From NCBI GenBank assembly GCA_964393015.1, contig CAYMSD010000004.1, forward strand, positions 10,139 to 74,138: a stretch of 64,000 nucleotides of DNA. Reading direction: 5' to 3'. Within the stretch, counting starts at the first letter, position 1. Each line of letters starts with the position of its first letter. Shown piece by piece: positions 35,617 to 45,484 of this stretch. The notes below the pieces were generated by a model. It searched no databases and was not told where the DNA came from. It saw only the letters and a list, made by a program, of their open reading frames with translations. This stretch comes from QWPT01 sp964393015 (GTDB taxonomy: Bacteria; Planctomycetota; Phycisphaerae; Phycisphaerales; SM1A02). The position numbers and the translations under genes were made by a program.

Positions 35617-36975
35617 TTGCATCAGACGCCACCCACGAACCGAAGTCCGCGTCATGCCGCCGTCGTCGGCCTCCAATGGGGCGATGAGGGCAAGGGCAAG
35701 ATCGTCGACCTGCTGACCAGCCGCTTCGACTGCATCGTCCGCTACAACGGCGGCGCGAACGCGGGCCACACCGTGCAGGTCGGGCGCGAGCGCTACGCAC
35801 TCCATCTCATCCCCTCCGGCATCCTCAGCCAGGGCAAGATCAACATCGTCGGAAACGGCGTCGTGGTCGACCCCGAGAAGCTCCTCGAGGAGATCGACGG
35901 CCTGCGCAAGCGCGGCGTCGAGGTCGGCGCGAACCTGCGGATCTCGGACCGCGCGCATGTCGTCATGCCCTACCACAAGGAGCAGGACGCCGCGCTCGAG
36001 GAACTCCTCGAGAAGCGCTCGGGAAAGTCGGGCGCCGGCCAGATCGGCACCACGCGCCGCGGCATCGGCCCCGCCTACTCGGACAAGGTCCGCCGATCGA
36101 CGGCGCTCCGCATGGGCGACCTCCTCGACCACGCGCTCCTTCTGCGGAAGCTCGAGACGATCTGCGGCCTCCGCATGGCCGAACTCGAGGCGCTCGGCGC
36201 GAATGTGACCCCGCTCGTCCCACGCGAACTCGCCGACCGCTTCGCGGCGGCCGGGGATCGGCTGCGCCCGCACATCACGGACACCGTCTACCTCGTGCAC
36301 GACGAGATGCGCGCGGGCCGCAGCGTCCTCTTCGAAGGCGCGAACGCGTGCCTCCTCGACATCGACCACGGGACTTTCCCCTATGTGACGAGCTCGAACT
36401 GCTCGACGCTCGGCATTCCCGCGGGTTCGGGCGTCCCGGGACGCATGATCGACAAGGTCTACGGCATCATGAAGGCCTACTCGACGCGCGTCGGCGGCGG
36501 GCCGTTCGTCACCGAGCTCCTCGACGCGACGGGCGACCGCATCCGCACGCGCGGACGCGAGTTCGGCACGACGACCGGGCGCCCCCGCCGCTGCGGCTGG
36601 CTCGACCTCGTGGCCGTGAAGTACTCGGTGATGGTCTGCGGCGCCGACGCGATCGCCTGCACGCTGCTCGATGTCCTCTCCGGCTTCGACGAGCTCAAGG
36701 TGTGCGTCGGCTACCGCCGCGCGGACGGCTCCGTGACCGATCGCTTCATCCCCGACGCCGAGCGCATGGAGGGCTTCACGCCCGTCTACGAGACGCTTCC
36801 GGGCTGGGGCCGCGAGCTCACGGATTGCACCGATCGCGACGAACTCCCTCCCGAGGCGCAGCGTTACCTCGCGTTCGTCGAGTCGTTCGTCGGCATCCCC
36901 GTCGAACTCGTGAGCGTGGGGCCCGAGCGGACGCAGACCTTCGAGCGCGCGGGAACCCTCGCATCGGCTCGATAG
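35617..36975 (+). CDS. purA: adenylosuccinate synthetase
   Basis: Joins IMP and aspartate using GTP in the first AMP-specific step of purine synthesis. It is 452 residues. GLQWGDEGKGKIVDLL has the catalytic Asp and P-loop, GGANAGHT the catalytic His, followed by STRRGIGPAYSDK-like sequence (TTRRGIGPAYSDK here), PFVTELLD and GTTTGRPRRCGWLD. The only in-frame start before the P-loop is TTG at 35617, placed 6 bp after TACACT, so the message appears to be leaderless with a non-ATG start. uppS begins 21 bp downstream. Confidence 0.96.
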   Translation: MHQTPPTNRSPRHAAVVGLQWGDEGKGKIVDLLTSRFDCIVRYNGGANAGHTVQVGRERYALHLIPSGILSQGKINIVGNGVVVDPEKLLEEIDGLRKRGVEVGANLRISDRAHVVMPYHKEQDAALEELLEKRSGKSGAGQIGTTRRGIGPAYSDKVRRSTALRMGDLLDHALLLRKLETICGLRMAELEALGANVTPLVPRELADRFAAAGDRLRPHITDTVYLVHDEMRAGRSVLFEGANACLLDIDHGTFPYVTSSNCSTLGIPAGSGVPGRMIDKVYGIMKAYSTRVGGGPFVTELLDATGDRIRTRGREFGTTTGRPRRCGWLDLVAVKYSVMVCGADAIACTLLDVLSGFDELKVCVGYRRADGSVTDRFIPDAERMEGFTPVYETLPGWGRELTDCTDRDELPPEAQRYLAFVESFVGIPVELVSVGPERTQTFERAGTLASAR

Positions 36976-36996
36976 GCGCATGCCCGCGGAGTGATC

Positions 36997-37898
36997 ATGG
37001 CAGAGCGCACAGAGCCCCCGACNNNNNNNNNNNNNNNNNNNNNNNNNNNNNNNNNNNNNNNNNNNNNNNNNNNNNNNNNNNNNNNNNNNNNNNNNNNNNN
37101 NNNNNNNNNNNNNNNNNNNNNNCGACCGCGCCCTCGACAGCCCCAGCAGCGCCGCATGCGACGCCCGTCGCAGATGCGCTGGCCGCGCTGCCGCGCGAGC
37201 GCTGGCCCGCCCACATCGCCTTCATCATGGACGGCAACGGCCGATGGGCGCAGGCGCGCGGGCTTCCGCGTGCGGCCGGCCACCGACAGGGCGTCGAGAC
37301 GGTCCGCGCGATCGTGACGGAGGCCGCGCGGCTCGGGCTCGGCGCGATCACGCTCTACTCGTTCTCGAGCGAGAACTGGAAGCGCCCCGCCGAGGAGGTC
37401 GACGCCCTGATGGCGCTGTGCGCGGAGTTCCTCCGCTGCGAGCGCCCACGGCTCCTGCGCGAGTCGATCCGCTTCGTCCGCATCGGGCGTCGCGAGGGGC
37501 TCCCCGCCGAAGTGCTGGCGGAACTCGACGAGACCGAGCGCGCCACGGCGCAGTGCGCAGGCCTCACCCTCTGCCTCGCGCTCAACTACGGCTCTCGGAC
37601 TGAGATCGCGGACGCAGCGCGGGCCCTCGCCCGAGAAGTCGCCGCCGGAAGGCTGGACCCGGAGTCGATCGACGAGACGGCTGTCGCCGCGCACCTCTAC
37701 ACGACCGGAATCAGAGACCCCGACCTCCTCGTGCGCACGGCGGGCGAACTCCGCGTCTCGAACTACCTCCTGTGGCAGATCTCCTACGCCGAGATCCATG
37801 TGACGGAGGTGCTCTGGCCCGACTTCGGCACCGAGGACCTCGCTCGCGCGATCCTCGCGTTTGCGGCCCGCGACAGGCGCTTCGGCGGACTTCGCTGA
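36997..37898 (+). CDS. uppS: isoprenyl transferase (undecaprenyl diphosphate synthase), 5' part broken by a gap
   Basis: Adds isopentenyl units in cis to farnesyl diphosphate to make the C55 lipid carrier for peptidoglycan and LPS. The body is typical: FIMDGNGRWAQARG (catalytic Asp), GHRQGVETVRAIV, TLYSFSSENWKRP, LCLALNYGSRTEI, DPDLLVRTAGELRVSNYLLWQ and ELxxTxxLWPDF-like EIHVTEVLWPDF. The 100-N gap (37023-37122) falls just after a likely start MAERTEPP. If the four bases CGAC on both sides are a true overlap, the frame joins into a Thr/Ala/Pro-rich leader running into the domain. The start is therefore probable, not certain. Confidence 0.9.
37023..37122. other. assembly gap (100 N)
   Basis: Run of 100 Ns inside the 5' end of uppS. 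Unlike the other two gaps, the flanks share only CGAC, so true missing sequence cannot be excluded. Confidence 0.95.
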
Positions 37899-38090
37899 TC
37901 GGCCGGCGGGAAGCCGAACCAGGAAGTCCAAACACGGGAATCTTGCGGAAATCCCGCCCCGTGCTGCGGTTGGCTTGCAATGTGACGCGAAGAGGGGATG
38001 ATGCGAAGCCGCGCGGTTTCGGCGGGTGGTTCGTTCGCCTCGTGCGACCGACCCGCCGACGGCGCGCCGAACTCCGAAGACCCCGCGACG

Positions 38091-40931
38091 ATGATCTTCA
38101 TCACGAGCTCCGCCCGTCCCAACCCGCTTGCACTCGCGGCGGTCGTTTCCGCAGCCGCCGTCCTCTCGCAGGCCGCGCTGCCATCGTCCTCCGCGCTCGG
38201 GGCGCCCGTGGCGCCGCCCGCGCTCGACGGGGTCGCGGCACGCATCGCCCGCATGGGCATCGACTCGCGCGAGTTCTCAGAGACCGACTTCGTCCAGGAC
38301 TGGGACCGCCGATGGAGCTTCCCCGCGCTGCGCGCCGCGCAGCTTGCGGAGGGCGAGCCGCTCGCGTTCCCGCTGACGGGCGGACGCACGGTGGAGATCC
38401 CGCTCCTCGAGAGGCAGCTCCTCAGCCCGACGGCGGTCACCTTCATCTTCGCCGACGGCGACAGCGGCGCGCACGCCGTCGTCACGCTGCACGACGGGAT
38501 CGTCCTCGGCAGGATCGAGGCCGTGGTCGACGGCAAGCCGCAGGTCTGGGACCTCGAGACGCGCGACGGCGCGCAGTGGCTGACGGAGCCGCGCGCGAGC
38601 GGCGAATGCGAGGGAGTCGCCACGCCTCCGAAGGGACTCTTCGGCTCGAATGGCGCGGGTGAAGGCGGCGCGGGCGAGGGCGGCGTCGCCGCCGACTGCC
38701 CAGACACGGGCGAGACGATCGATCTCCTCCTCTGCGTGACGCCCGCGTTCGCTGCGCAGTTCCCGAGCGAAGCCGACATGCGCGCGTCGCTCCTCCAGGA
38801 CATCGCGTTCGGAAACTCAGCGCTCTCCGCGTCGTTCTGCTACACGCGCTTCCGCGTGGTGAGCGACGCGGACGACCCGAACGCCGGCATCATCGTCCTC
38901 GACACCAACTCGTCGGGCAGCATCTCGAGCGACCTCGACGCGCTCGCCACGACCAACGACGGCATCTGGGACGGCGTGCACTCGGTGCGCGACGAACTGA
39001 AGGCCGACCTCGTGGCGCTCTACTCCGATGTCGACGCCGGCGGCATCGCCTACCTCGGCGTGGGCAACCCGGCGCTCGGCTTCTCCGTGGTCGGCTCGAG
39101 CGGCGGCGACGGAAGCTCGATCCTCGCGCACGAGCTCGGCCACAACCTCGGCTGCTGCCACGCCATCGGCGACGGCGGCGGATGCGAGTCGGGCGGCCTC
39201 TACTCGTTCTCGAACGGATGGCGCTTCAACGCCGCGGGCACGCTCTACCGAACCATCATGGCCTACTCGCCGGGCGAGCGCGTGGCGCGGTATTCGAACC
39301 CGCTCGTGAGCTTCCTCGGCGTGGCCACCGGAACGGCGACGGCGAACAACGCGCGCACGATCGGCATGACCGCGCAGACCGTGGCGCGCTACCGCTGCGC
39401 CACCACCGCCGACGACGACTGCGACGGCGACGGCATCAACGACTCCGATGCGATCGCGGCGGGCCTCGTTCCCGACTGCAACCGCACGGGCTTCCCCGAC
39501 AGCTGCGACATCGCGCTCGGGATCAGCGTCGATCTGAACGCCGACGGCATCCCCGACGAGTGCCCTCTCACCGACACCGAGCTCGTCGCCGGAGGCATCA
39601 CCTTCCTCGACACCTTCGGCGCGGCCGTCTCCGCGTCGTCGCGCGCGGGCGACCCTGCGGTCCTCTTCGGGATCGGCGCGCCGGGCAACGATGTCGGCGC
39701 CTCGAACGCCGGCGTCGCCTATGTGCTGCCCGTCGTCGGCGGCGCCGTCGATCCGTCGCTCGTCCAGACGCTCCGTCCGTCCGACCCGCTCGCGAACGCC
39801 TTCTTCGGCCGCGGCCTCTCCGTCTTCAAGCGCCCGGCGAACGGTTCCCCCGCCTACCCCGCGCGCAACATGGCCGCCGTGGGCGCGCACCGCTTCACGC
39901 ACTCGCCGGCGCAGGGCACCTTCCTCTCGAAGGGCGCCATCTACCTCTTCGCGCAGGCCGACGACGGCACCTGGTCGCAGGTGACCTACGGCGCGGCGAG
40001 CACGCCCTGGCGATACACGCCGCCCGCGACGGGCGGGTTCTCCGCGGGCGCCTACTCGCTCTTCGGATACTCGCTCGCGCTCGGCCGCAGCCCGAACGAG
40101 GCGTCCGAGTCGATCATCGTCGGAGCACCCGGCCGCAACGACTCGCGCGGCGGCGTCTACATCATCCGCAACCCCGCCACGAACCAACCGCAGGTCCACA
40201 CCGTGCGCGTCCTCGCGAACGGCCAGGCGGGCGACCAGTTCGGCTACGCGGTCGCGCAGGAGACGCTCATCCCGACCACGGGCAACTCGCGCGTCGCCTT
40301 CGTCGCGGGCGCTCCTGGCCGCAGCGACGACACCGGCGCGGCCGCGGTCTACGAGCGCCCCGTCTCAAGCCTCAGCTTCGGCACATGGAGCTCGCCGCGC
40401 CTCCTCATCCCCGCGGGCGCGGGCGCCACGCTGGCCGAGGGCGACCGCTTCGGCGAGGCCGTCGCGATCCACAAGAAGCTGATCGCGGTCGGCGCCCCGG
40501 GCTACGGCGATGGCCGAGGCCGCGTCCACTTCTGGGAGCGCGGGAACGGCACGGGCATCACCACGGCCTGGAGCTACCGCGGCTTCTTCACGCCGCCCGA
40601 CGCGCAGCCAGGCGACGCCTTCGGCTCGTCGATCGCGATCGCCCCCACCGCCGACCCGACCCAGTTCACGATCACCGTGGGCGCACCCTCGGCCGATGTG
40701 ACCGTGGTCACGACGCCGCGCGTCGACGCGGGCCGCGTCTACTTCCTGCGGAAGACGACGGGCGCGCAGGGCGCCACGCTCCTCGAGTCGCGCACGGCGT
40801 TCTCTCCCTCCGCGGGCGACGAGTTCGGATACTCGGTCTCGGGGGTCGAGGGCTTCTCGATCCTCGGCGCGCCGTTCGACGACGACGCCGGCCTCAACGC
40901 GGGCATGTCGCGCATCCTCATCACGCCGTAA
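38091..40931 (+). CDS. secreted zinc metalloprotease with calcium-loop linker and FG-GAP-like repeats
   Basis: A 946-residue protein from the ATG at 38091, which gives a signal peptide (LALAAVVSAAAVLSQAALP). An alternative ATG at 37998 would add 31 residues. A propeptide-like region is followed by a reprolysin/metzincin domain with HELGHNLGCCH and the downstream IMAYS Met-turn. Then comes a planctomycete Ca-loop segment (CDGDGINDSDAI, DCNRTGFPDSCD, DLNADGIPDEC). The C-terminal half has about six FG-GAP-like beta-propeller repeats (FGIGAPGNDVG, SIIVGAPGRND, FVAGAPGRSDD, IAVGAPGYGDG, ITVGAPSADV, FSILGAPFDDD). It is likely a secreted or surface enzyme. The Cys-rich repeat gene follows 50 bp downstream. 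Confidence 0.85.
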   Translation: MIFITSSARPNPLALAAVVSAAAVLSQAALPSSSALGAPVAPPALDGVAARIARMGIDSREFSETDFVQDWDRRWSFPALRAAQLAEGEPLAFPLTGGRTVEIPLLERQLLSPTAVTFIFADGDSGAHAVVTLHDGIVLGRIEAVVDGKPQVWDLETRDGAQWLTEPRASGECEGVATPPKGLFGSNGAGEGGAGEGGVAADCPDTGETIDLLLCVTPAFAAQFPSEADMRASLLQDIAFGNSALSASFCYTRFRVVSDADDPNAGIIVLDTNSSGSISSDLDALATTNDGIWDGVHSVRDELKADLVALYSDVDAGGIAYLGVGNPALGFSVVGSSGGDGSSILAHELGHNLGCCHAIGDGGGCESGGLYSFSNGWRFNAAGTLYRTIMAYSPGERVARYSNPLVSFLGVATGTATANNARTIGMTAQTVARYRCATTADDDCDGDGINDSDAIAAGLVPDCNRTGFPDSCDIALGISVDLNADGIPDECPLTDTELVAGGITFLDTFGAAVSASSRAGDPAVLFGIGAPGNDVGASNAGVAYVLPVVGGAVDPSLVQTLRPSDPLANAFFGRGLSVFKRPANGSPAYPARNMAAVGAHRFTHSPAQGTFLSKGAIYLFAQADDGTWSQVTYGAASTPWRYTPPATGGFSAGAYSLFGYSLALGRSPNEASESIIVGAPGRNDSRGGVYIIRNPATNQPQVHTVRVLANGQAGDQFGYAVAQETLIPTTGNSRVAFVAGAPGRSDDTGAAAVYERPVSSLSFGTWSSPRLLIPAGAGATLAEGDRFGEAVAIHKKLIAVGAPGYGDGRGRVHFWERGNGTGITTAWSYRGFFTPPDAQPGDAFGSSIAIAPTADPTQFTITVGAPSADVTVVTTPRVDAGRVYFLRKTTGAQGATLLESRTAFSPSAGDEFGYSVSGVEGFSILGAPFDDDAGLNAGMSRILITP

Positions 40932-40981
40932 GCGCACGACCCCGTCGACGCCCAGCCGCCCGAACCTCGCGAACAGATTCC

Positions 40982-43900
40982 ATGCTTCACCGCCTCACCA
41001 CGATCCTCCGCGGCACGCTCGCCTGCCTTGCGGCGACCGCCGCGCTTCTTCCGATGTCGTCGGCCGCGCACGCACAGGGCTGCGCCAACGCCACGAACGA
41101 CTGCTTCACCACCAACCTCGGCGCGGGCGGCTGCAACAACGCCAGCTGCTGCTCGGTCGTGTGCACCATCGAGCCCGCCTGCTGCGACATCGCGTGGGAC
41201 GACCTCTGCGTCTCGCTCGCCGTGAAGTTCTGCTCGGACTGCGGAAACTCGACGGACAGCTGCTTCGAGCCGCACCCCGGCGCGAACTGCAACAACGGCG
41301 TCCTCTGCGAGGCCGTGTGCAATGTCGACCCGACCTGCTGCGAGACGGGCTGGGACGAGGGCTGCGTGAAGATCGCGATCGAGCTGACCGACGAGTGCGG
41401 CGAGCCTGCCACGGGCAGCTGCCTCGTTCCCCACGAGAACCCGAACTGCTCCGACCCGGTCTGCTGCGAGACCGTGTGCGGCATCGACCCGCGCTGCTGC
41501 GAGACGACCTGGGACCAGACCTGCGTCGACTGGGCGCTCCAGTACTGCTTCACCTGCGGCAATGCGCGGGCAGGCAGCTGCTGCTACCAGAACGACACCC
41601 CGTTCTGCGACGACCGCCTCTGCTGCGAGGCCGTGTGCGATGTCGACCCGTTCTGCTGCCAGACGCGCTGGGACAGCGTCTGCGCGGGGCTCGCGAGCGG
41701 CCCGGGCGGCGTGTGCAACCTGCCGAAGTGCCGCTGCGGCTCGACCACGCCGATCCCCGGCCAGAACCTCTCCTGCCTCGTCGAGCACAACGCCCCTGGC
41801 TGCAGCAACGCGCAGTGCTGCGACAGCGTGTGCTACCTCGACGGCTTCTGCTGCGCCGTCAGCTGGGACTACACCTGCACGCAGCTCGCACGCTCGCAGT
41901 GCGCGCTCTCGGGCGACCCCGCCATCGACACCGTCTGCTCGACGGCCTCGGGCAGCTGCTTCGTGAAGCATGAGCTCCCCGGCTGCTCCGACGATGCGTG
42001 CTGCGCGCGCGTGTGCGCGGCCGACCCGCTCTGCTGCACCATCGGCTGGGACAACAACTGCGTCGAGACGGCCGAACTCGTCTGCAATGGCTGCGGCGAC
42101 ATCGAGGCGGGCAGCTGCTTCTGGCCGCACGGCGGCACGGGCTGCTTCGACAGCGAGTGCTGCGACCGCGTCTGCAGCATCGACCCCCTGTGCTGCGCGG
42201 TCGAGTGGGACCTCTTCTGCGTGCTCAACGCGGGCACGGTCTGCCTCGACAGCGCCAGCAGCTGCGGCACGCCCCGCAGCCGCCCCTGCTCGGTCGCCAG
42301 CTTCCTCCCCGGATGCGAGGACCGCGAGTGCTGCGAGGTCCAGTGCGTCATCGACCCGACCTGCTGCCAGCGCGCGTGGGACGAGACCTGCGCGCTTGCG
42401 GCCGGGATCTCCTGCGACATCGACTTCTCCTCCTGCCCCGCGCCCGGCTCGCCGCTCGTGGTGCACGGAAACCCCGGCTGCGCCAACGAGGTCTGCTGCG
42501 AGGCCGTGTGCGCGGTCGACCCCGTCTGCTGCACCTTCGGCTGGAACGAGCGCTGCGTCGACATCGCCAAGGTCGTGTGCATCACGCTCGAGACCTGCCC
42601 GAGCTCGGGCCGGTGCGACGAGAGCCGGTCGACCCCCGGCTGCCAGGACGCGACCTGCTGCAACATCGTCTGCGCGGCCGACCCGCTCTGCTGCGAGCAG
42701 GCTTGGAGCTCGACCTGCGTGAGCCTCGCACGCACCCTGTGCGTGCCCGACTCGACGAGCCGCTGCCCCTGCGGCGGCAGCTGCTTCGAGGAGCGCCTCG
42801 ACTCCGCCGGGTGCAACGACGAGGTCTGCTGCACGGGCGTCTGCGCCATCGACCCTGCGTGCTGCAACGAGTCGTGGGACAGCGGCTGCGTGACGATCGC
42901 CCGCAATGTCTGCTGCGGCTTCCCCGAGTGCGGCGACAACTGCGCGGGCGACTGCTTCACACCGCACACGACGCCGTTCTGCAGCGACGCCTCGTGCTGC
43001 CTCGCGGTCTGCCGCTTCGAGCCCTACTGCTGCGATGTCCGCTGGGATTCCTCGTGCGTCGCAGCCGCGCAGATCACCTGCAACGGAGGCTGCGGCCTTC
43101 CGTCGGCGGGCAACTGCTACACGACGAGCCCGACTCCCGGCTGCGCCGACGCGTCGTGCTGCCTCGCGGTGTGCGCCGCAGAGGAGTTCTCCTACTGCTG
43201 CGAGATCCGCTGGGACGCGGACTGCGTCGAGCGCGCCGAAGCCCTCTGCGACGACAACCGCCCCGAATGCGGACAGATCGGCCTTCCCGGCTGCAACATC
43301 GCCCGTCGCGGGCCCGCGTGCAGCGACGAGGACTGCTGCGAGGCCGTCTGCGCGCTCGACAGCTTCTGCTGCGAGAGCGAGTGGGACGAGACCTGCGTCG
43401 AGATGATCTACTCGACGCGCGGCTGCGAGCGCTACCAGTACGGCTGCGGCAGCGGCTGCGCGGGCAACTGCTGCGAGCCACACGACACGCCGTGGTGCAA
43501 CGACGAGGCGTGCTGCGACGCGATCTGCGGCATCGACATCTTCTGCTGCGATGTCCGTTGGGACGAGTTCTGCGCGGCGAGCGCGAACAACAACCCCGCC
43601 TGCTCGCGCGTCTGCCCCGACCCGCCGTGCGGCGACCCCGCCGCGGGCAGCTGCTGCTTCCCGCACGACAACGCCAACTGCGACGACCGCACCTGCTGCG
43701 AGGCGGTGTGCGTGATCGACAGCTTCTGCTGCGATGTGGTCTGGGACGGCGCGTGCGCCGCCATCGCCATCAGCGAATGCGATGTCTGCGAGGGCGGACT
43801 GAGCTGCGGCGATGTCGACGCGGGCAGCTGCTGCAACGAGCACGACGAGCCCTACTGCAACGACGCCAAGTGCTGCGTGCTCGTGTGCAGCTTCGACGAG

Positions 43901-44122
43901 ACCTGCTGCATCAGCGAGTGGGACACCACCTGCGTGATCCTCGCCCAGACCTTCTGCGGCTGCGGATCGGTCGCGGGCGGCGTCGACCAGTCGACGGTCG
44001 AGTCGATGATCGAGGGGGGCTTCCTCGACGAGCGCGGCGCCGCGCATCTCGAGGCGGCCACCCGCCAGTCGTCGGCGAAGGCCCCCGCGAAGGTCCCCGC
44101 GAAGGCCGTTCAGAAGAAGTGA
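40982..44122 (+). CDS. giant secreted Cys-rich repeat protein (17 modules)
   Basis: A 1046-residue protein with a signal peptide (cleavage near SSAAHAQ). It is then built almost entirely from 17 tandem modules of about 50-65 residues. The module consensus is G-[SN]-C-x(2)-P-H-x(3)-C-x-D-x(2)-C-C-x(2)-V-C-x(2)-D-P-x-C-C-x(3)-W-D-x(2)-C-V-x(2)-A, then a variable Cys-containing linker. Each module has about eight or nine cysteines with fixed spacing, so a disulfide-bonded fold is likely. The tail is Lys/Ala/Pro-rich. I know no named domain that matches. Placement 50 bp after a secreted metalloprotease gene suggests co-expression. Function is unknown. Confidence 0.85.
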   Translation: MLHRLTTILRGTLACLAATAALLPMSSAAHAQGCANATNDCFTTNLGAGGCNNASCCSVVCTIEPACCDIAWDDLCVSLAVKFCSDCGNSTDSCFEPHPGANCNNGVLCEAVCNVDPTCCETGWDEGCVKIAIELTDECGEPATGSCLVPHENPNCSDPVCCETVCGIDPRCCETTWDQTCVDWALQYCFTCGNARAGSCCYQNDTPFCDDRLCCEAVCDVDPFCCQTRWDSVCAGLASGPGGVCNLPKCRCGSTTPIPGQNLSCLVEHNAPGCSNAQCCDSVCYLDGFCCAVSWDYTCTQLARSQCALSGDPAIDTVCSTASGSCFVKHELPGCSDDACCARVCAADPLCCTIGWDNNCVETAELVCNGCGDIEAGSCFWPHGGTGCFDSECCDRVCSIDPLCCAVEWDLFCVLNAGTVCLDSASSCGTPRSRPCSVASFLPGCEDRECCEVQCVIDPTCCQRAWDETCALAAGISCDIDFSSCPAPGSPLVVHGNPGCANEVCCEAVCAVDPVCCTFGWNERCVDIAKVVCITLETCPSSGRCDESRSTPGCQDATCCNIVCAADPLCCEQAWSSTCVSLARTLCVPDSTSRCPCGGSCFEERLDSAGCNDEVCCTGVCAIDPACCNESWDSGCVTIARNVCCGFPECGDNCAGDCFTPHTTPFCSDASCCLAVCRFEPYCCDVRWDSSCVAAAQITCNGGCGLPSAGNCYTTSPTPGCADASCCLAVCAAEEFSYCCEIRWDADCVERAEALCDDNRPECGQIGLPGCNIARRGPACSDEDCCEAVCALDSFCCESEWDETCVEMIYSTRGCERYQYGCGSGCAGNCCEPHDTPWCNDEACCDAICGIDIFCCDVRWDEFCAASANNNPACSRVCPDPPCGDPAAGSCCFPHDNANCDDRTCCEAVCVIDSFCCDVVWDGACAAIAISECDVCEGGLSCGDVDAGSCCNEHDEPYCNDAKCCVLVCSFDETCCISEWDTTCVILAQTFCGCGSVAGGVDQSTVESMIEGGFLDERGAAHLEAATRQSSAKAPAKVPAKAVQKK

Positions 44123-44137
44123 TCGCGCAGGACGCCA

Positions 44138-45382
44138 TCAAGAGGGCCGCGCCGGCATCGCCTCGCACAGGGCGGCTCTCGCCCTGCCGCCGTCGCGCCA
44201 CGCGAGAAGGACGAACCGCCCCGTCGGCGCGCACGACAACGCGCGCGTGAGCGCGTCCGCATCGACGGCGCCGCCGCGCACGCGCACGCTTCGCACCGCT
44301 CCGGCAGCCCCGTGCGCAGCCGCGAGTTCGGCCGCAAGCCTCGGCATCGCCTCTGCACGGCCCGAAACCTCGCCTGCGAAGGCGAACCACTCGAGCCAAG
44401 GCGAGGCGTCGGGCGAAGGCGCCGCGACGAGCCCGAGACCAGGCGCAAGTTCGCGGGCGCCGCTGCCCGCAAGCGCCTCCGTCAGAAGCCGTGCCCGCTC
44501 GAGCGAGGGCCGCGGCTCGCCGAGCCACGCCCCCTCGCGAAGCGCGCCGTCGACCGCCAGCCAGTCGCTGCGCGCATCGTCGGGCGTGCCCGCGATCGTC
44601 GTCGGGGCGCGGCCTTCTCCCACAAGAGTTGCACGCGTGGTGTCCGGGGAATGCGCGAAGCGCCCGCTCCACGCAACCGCCTGCACGAGGGCGCCATTCG
44701 ACTCGATCCACTCCCACTCGATCGGCGCGTCGCCGAACGCGCGGCGATCGACTCCCGGCGAGAACTTGATCGCGGCGGCGCGCGGCTCGCGCAACGCACG
44801 CTCGATCCACGCACGCCCGGGGCGGTGCTCGTCAAGGCTCCAGGAGCGGCCACCGCCACGCTCATCGCGCCGCGCGGGGTCCGCGTGGATCGCAGCGCCC
44901 GCGAGATCGACCGACTCCGCCTCTGCAACGGTCGAGCTGCAGCGCGCATTCCGTGCGGTCATCCATGCACGGCGCGGGTCGAGGTCGACCGCCGTCACGG
45001 CGAGACCGGCAGCGGCCATGGCCATCGCGTCCCCGCCGATCCCGCAGCAGAGATCGAGGATCTCGCCGCGGTCCCCGAGGACTTCGCGCATGCGCGCGGC
45101 CTTCCACGCCGCCACTCGGCAGTCGGACGCCTGCTCGACGCCCGCCGCATCGCACCAGAGTTCGTCGGGGCGCTCGAACTTGCCGCGCGCCTTCCGACGC
45201 GCCGCGACGAGCTCGAGCGCGGCGGATACGAGCGATGCGTCGCAGGACCTGCGGAGGCGGGCGACGATCGCAGGTGACGCGGTCGCCGCGCCTGCGGGCA
45301 GTTCCCGCTCCACGGCCGCGATGAGCTCCGCGCCCTCTGCGGCAAGCCGCTCCCAGACCATGACATCGCGCCAGTCGGACAT
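44138..45382 (-). CDS. class I SAM-dependent methyltransferase with THUMP-like C-terminal domain
   Basis: A 414-residue protein. An N-terminal helical region is followed by a methyltransferase core with the SAM-binding ILDLCCGIGGDAMAMAAAG and AVDLDPRRAWMTARNA, then ADPARRDERGG (an acidic-Pro motif IV). The C-terminal domain contains ASPWLEWFAFAGEVSGRAE and GRFVLLAWRDGGRARAAL, resembling the Thump_like domain of uncharacterised bacterial methyltransferases. An RNA substrate is plausible but unproven. The ATG at 45382 is supported by TACGCT 7 bp upstream; the longer frame upstream has no family similarity. It converges with the Cys-rich gene (15-bp gap). Confidence 0.8.
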   Translation of the reverse strand: MSDWRDVMVWERLAAEGAELIAAVERELPAGAATASPAIVARLRRSCDASLVSAALELVAARRKARGKFERPDELWCDAAGVEQASDCRVAAWKAARMREVLGDRGEILDLCCGIGGDAMAMAAAGLAVTAVDLDPRRAWMTARNARCSSTVAEAESVDLAGAAIHADPARRDERGGGRSWSLDEHRPGRAWIERALREPRAAAIKFSPGVDRRAFGDAPIEWEWIESNGALVQAVAWSGRFAHSPDTTRATLVGEGRAPTTIAGTPDDARSDWLAVDGALREGAWLGEPRPSLERARLLTEALAGSGARELAPGLGLVAAPSPDASPWLEWFAFAGEVSGRAEAMPRLAAELAAAHGAAGAVRSVRVRGGAVDADALTRALSCAPTGRFVLLAWRDGGRARAALCEAMPARPS

Positions 45383-45389
45383 CGCGCGG

Positions 45390-45395
45390 AGCGTA
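45390..45395 (-). promoter_or_regulatory. -10-like hexamer before the methyltransferase gene
   Basis: TACGCT on the minus strand (45395 to 45390), 7 bp before the ATG at 45382. Confidence 0.45.
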
Positions 45396-45484
45396 GCGAG
45401 ACCGCCGCCTCGCCGCGCGACCCGACCGCCTGGGTCGACCGCTGACATCACCCGTTCCGCATGCTGAAGCATGCGGGCACCCAT

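Noticed and set aside
42000..44250. Other long frames through the Cys-rich gene
   Set aside because: The repetitive DNA keeps several frames open. Only one has a signal peptide and ordered Cys spacing.
45459..45474. GCATGC-TGAA-GCATGC palindrome as an operator
   Set aside because: A single copy without a nearby regulator; it may be a terminator or part of the repeat locus. No basis for an operator call.
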